A model generated the notes under the pieces. The model worked only from the letters and a program-made list of their open reading frames with translations. It was not told the DNA's origin and made no database searches. Shown here one piece after another: positions 24,962-25,255 of a stretch of 25,255 bases of DNA. The translations under genes and the position numbers were made by a program. Source of the stretch: Nephromyces sp. MM_2019 (lineage: Eukaryota; Apicomplexa; Aconoidasida; Nephromycida); contig JADHZB010000643.1 in assembly GCA_015657535.1 (NCBI GenBank), positions 1-25,255 of the forward strand, read 5' to 3'. Within the stretch, counting starts at the first letter, position 1, and each line of letters opens with the position of its first letter.

Positions 24962-25255
24962 GTATAAAGCATAGTTGCAGTTAATTGAAACTTAAAAAAA
25001 ACTTAGAGACTGTTGTATGTTAAATGCCTACAGCAAAGCTTTATGATGCTCTTTTAGTTTTGTATGCAGCAAGAAGTTGTGAGGAATAGGATGAAATCTA
25101 CACGCTTAAGTAGAAGCTATAAAAGTTAATTCAAGCATGCGATTGTCAGGGCATTTTAAAGTGTAGAAAAAGCTGCCCGGAAGCCTCTAAAAAGGCAGAT
25201 TTTGCTCTGAAAGCTTCTATACAATATTCTCAAAAATTCCATCGATCTAAGCTAA
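24962..25255. other. 3' flank or intron 11 of copy B
   Basis: Mirror image of 1-294. Either the start of an intron leading to a last exon outside the window, or the 3' UTR if the TAG at 24972 is used. A candidate acceptor TATGCAG|C lies near 25060-25066, with no family-like coding after it. Confidence 0.5.

Larger units (their letters stand above)
24457..25255 (-). repeat. Right arm of perfect 799-bp inverted repeat
   Basis: Exact reverse complement of bases 1-799, with the inner edge inside copy B exon 10 and the outer edge at the last base. Spacer between the arms is 23,657 bp. The arms include a 264-bp intron with no difference at all, unlike every other intron pair of these two genes. 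Confidence 0.98.

Overview
The window looks like nuclear DNA of an intron-rich, AT-rich eukaryote. Both genes I can read are cut into short exons by GT-AG introns, and non-coding DNA makes up well over 80% of the sequence. The style (tiny exons, TG/CA-rich introns, a single-pass N-terminal anchor on a mitochondrial dehydrogenase) would fit an alveolate/apicomplexan-type protist, but nothing here proves the lineage.

Layout: two paralogous genes for FAD-dependent (mitochondrial-type) glycerol-3-phosphate dehydrogenase lie head to head. Copy A runs leftward from its ATG at 10457 to about 295 (11 exons seen). Copy B runs rightward from its ATG at 13079 to about 24961 (11 exons seen). A 2.6-kb region (10458-13078) between the two start codons must hold both promoters; on the copy B side it has a CpG-rich patch, an inverted CCAAT box and a TATA-like box. 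All ten introns sit at the same positions and phases (1,2,1,0,1,1,0,2,0,0) in both genes, yet intron lengths and sequences are unrelated except at the 3' end.

The two outer ends of the window are perfect inverted copies of each other: bases 1-799 are the exact reverse complement of 24457-25255. These arms contain the end of exon 10, all of intron 10, exon 11 and 3' flank. So the genes are about 40-60% identical in protein over most of their length (hand alignment) and 100% identical in DNA, intron included, at the 3' end. This suggests recent ectopic gene conversion, or a contig bounded by a collapsed repeat. Exon 11 most likely splices on at AG|GTATAA into an exon outside the window, so both genes are probably 3'-incomplete.

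Copy A keeps the family's motifs ([64 protein letters not shown]) and should be a working enzyme passing electrons from glycerol 3-phosphate to the respiratory quinone pool. Copy B has an open frame and plausible splice sites throughout and keeps the FAD-binding fold, but has lost most substrate-side motifs (HGYSLYLD, DGAHNDARRN, GAFTD, a four-residue deletion removing the SDDR arginine, TGNTM, GGRWTNYR). It is best read as a diverged, probably catalytically inactive or repurposed paralogue whose 3' end has been overwritten by copy A, or the reverse. Introns hold microsatellites, minisatellites and two weak open frames of uncertain meaning; I saw no RNA gene, intact transposon or CRISPR array.
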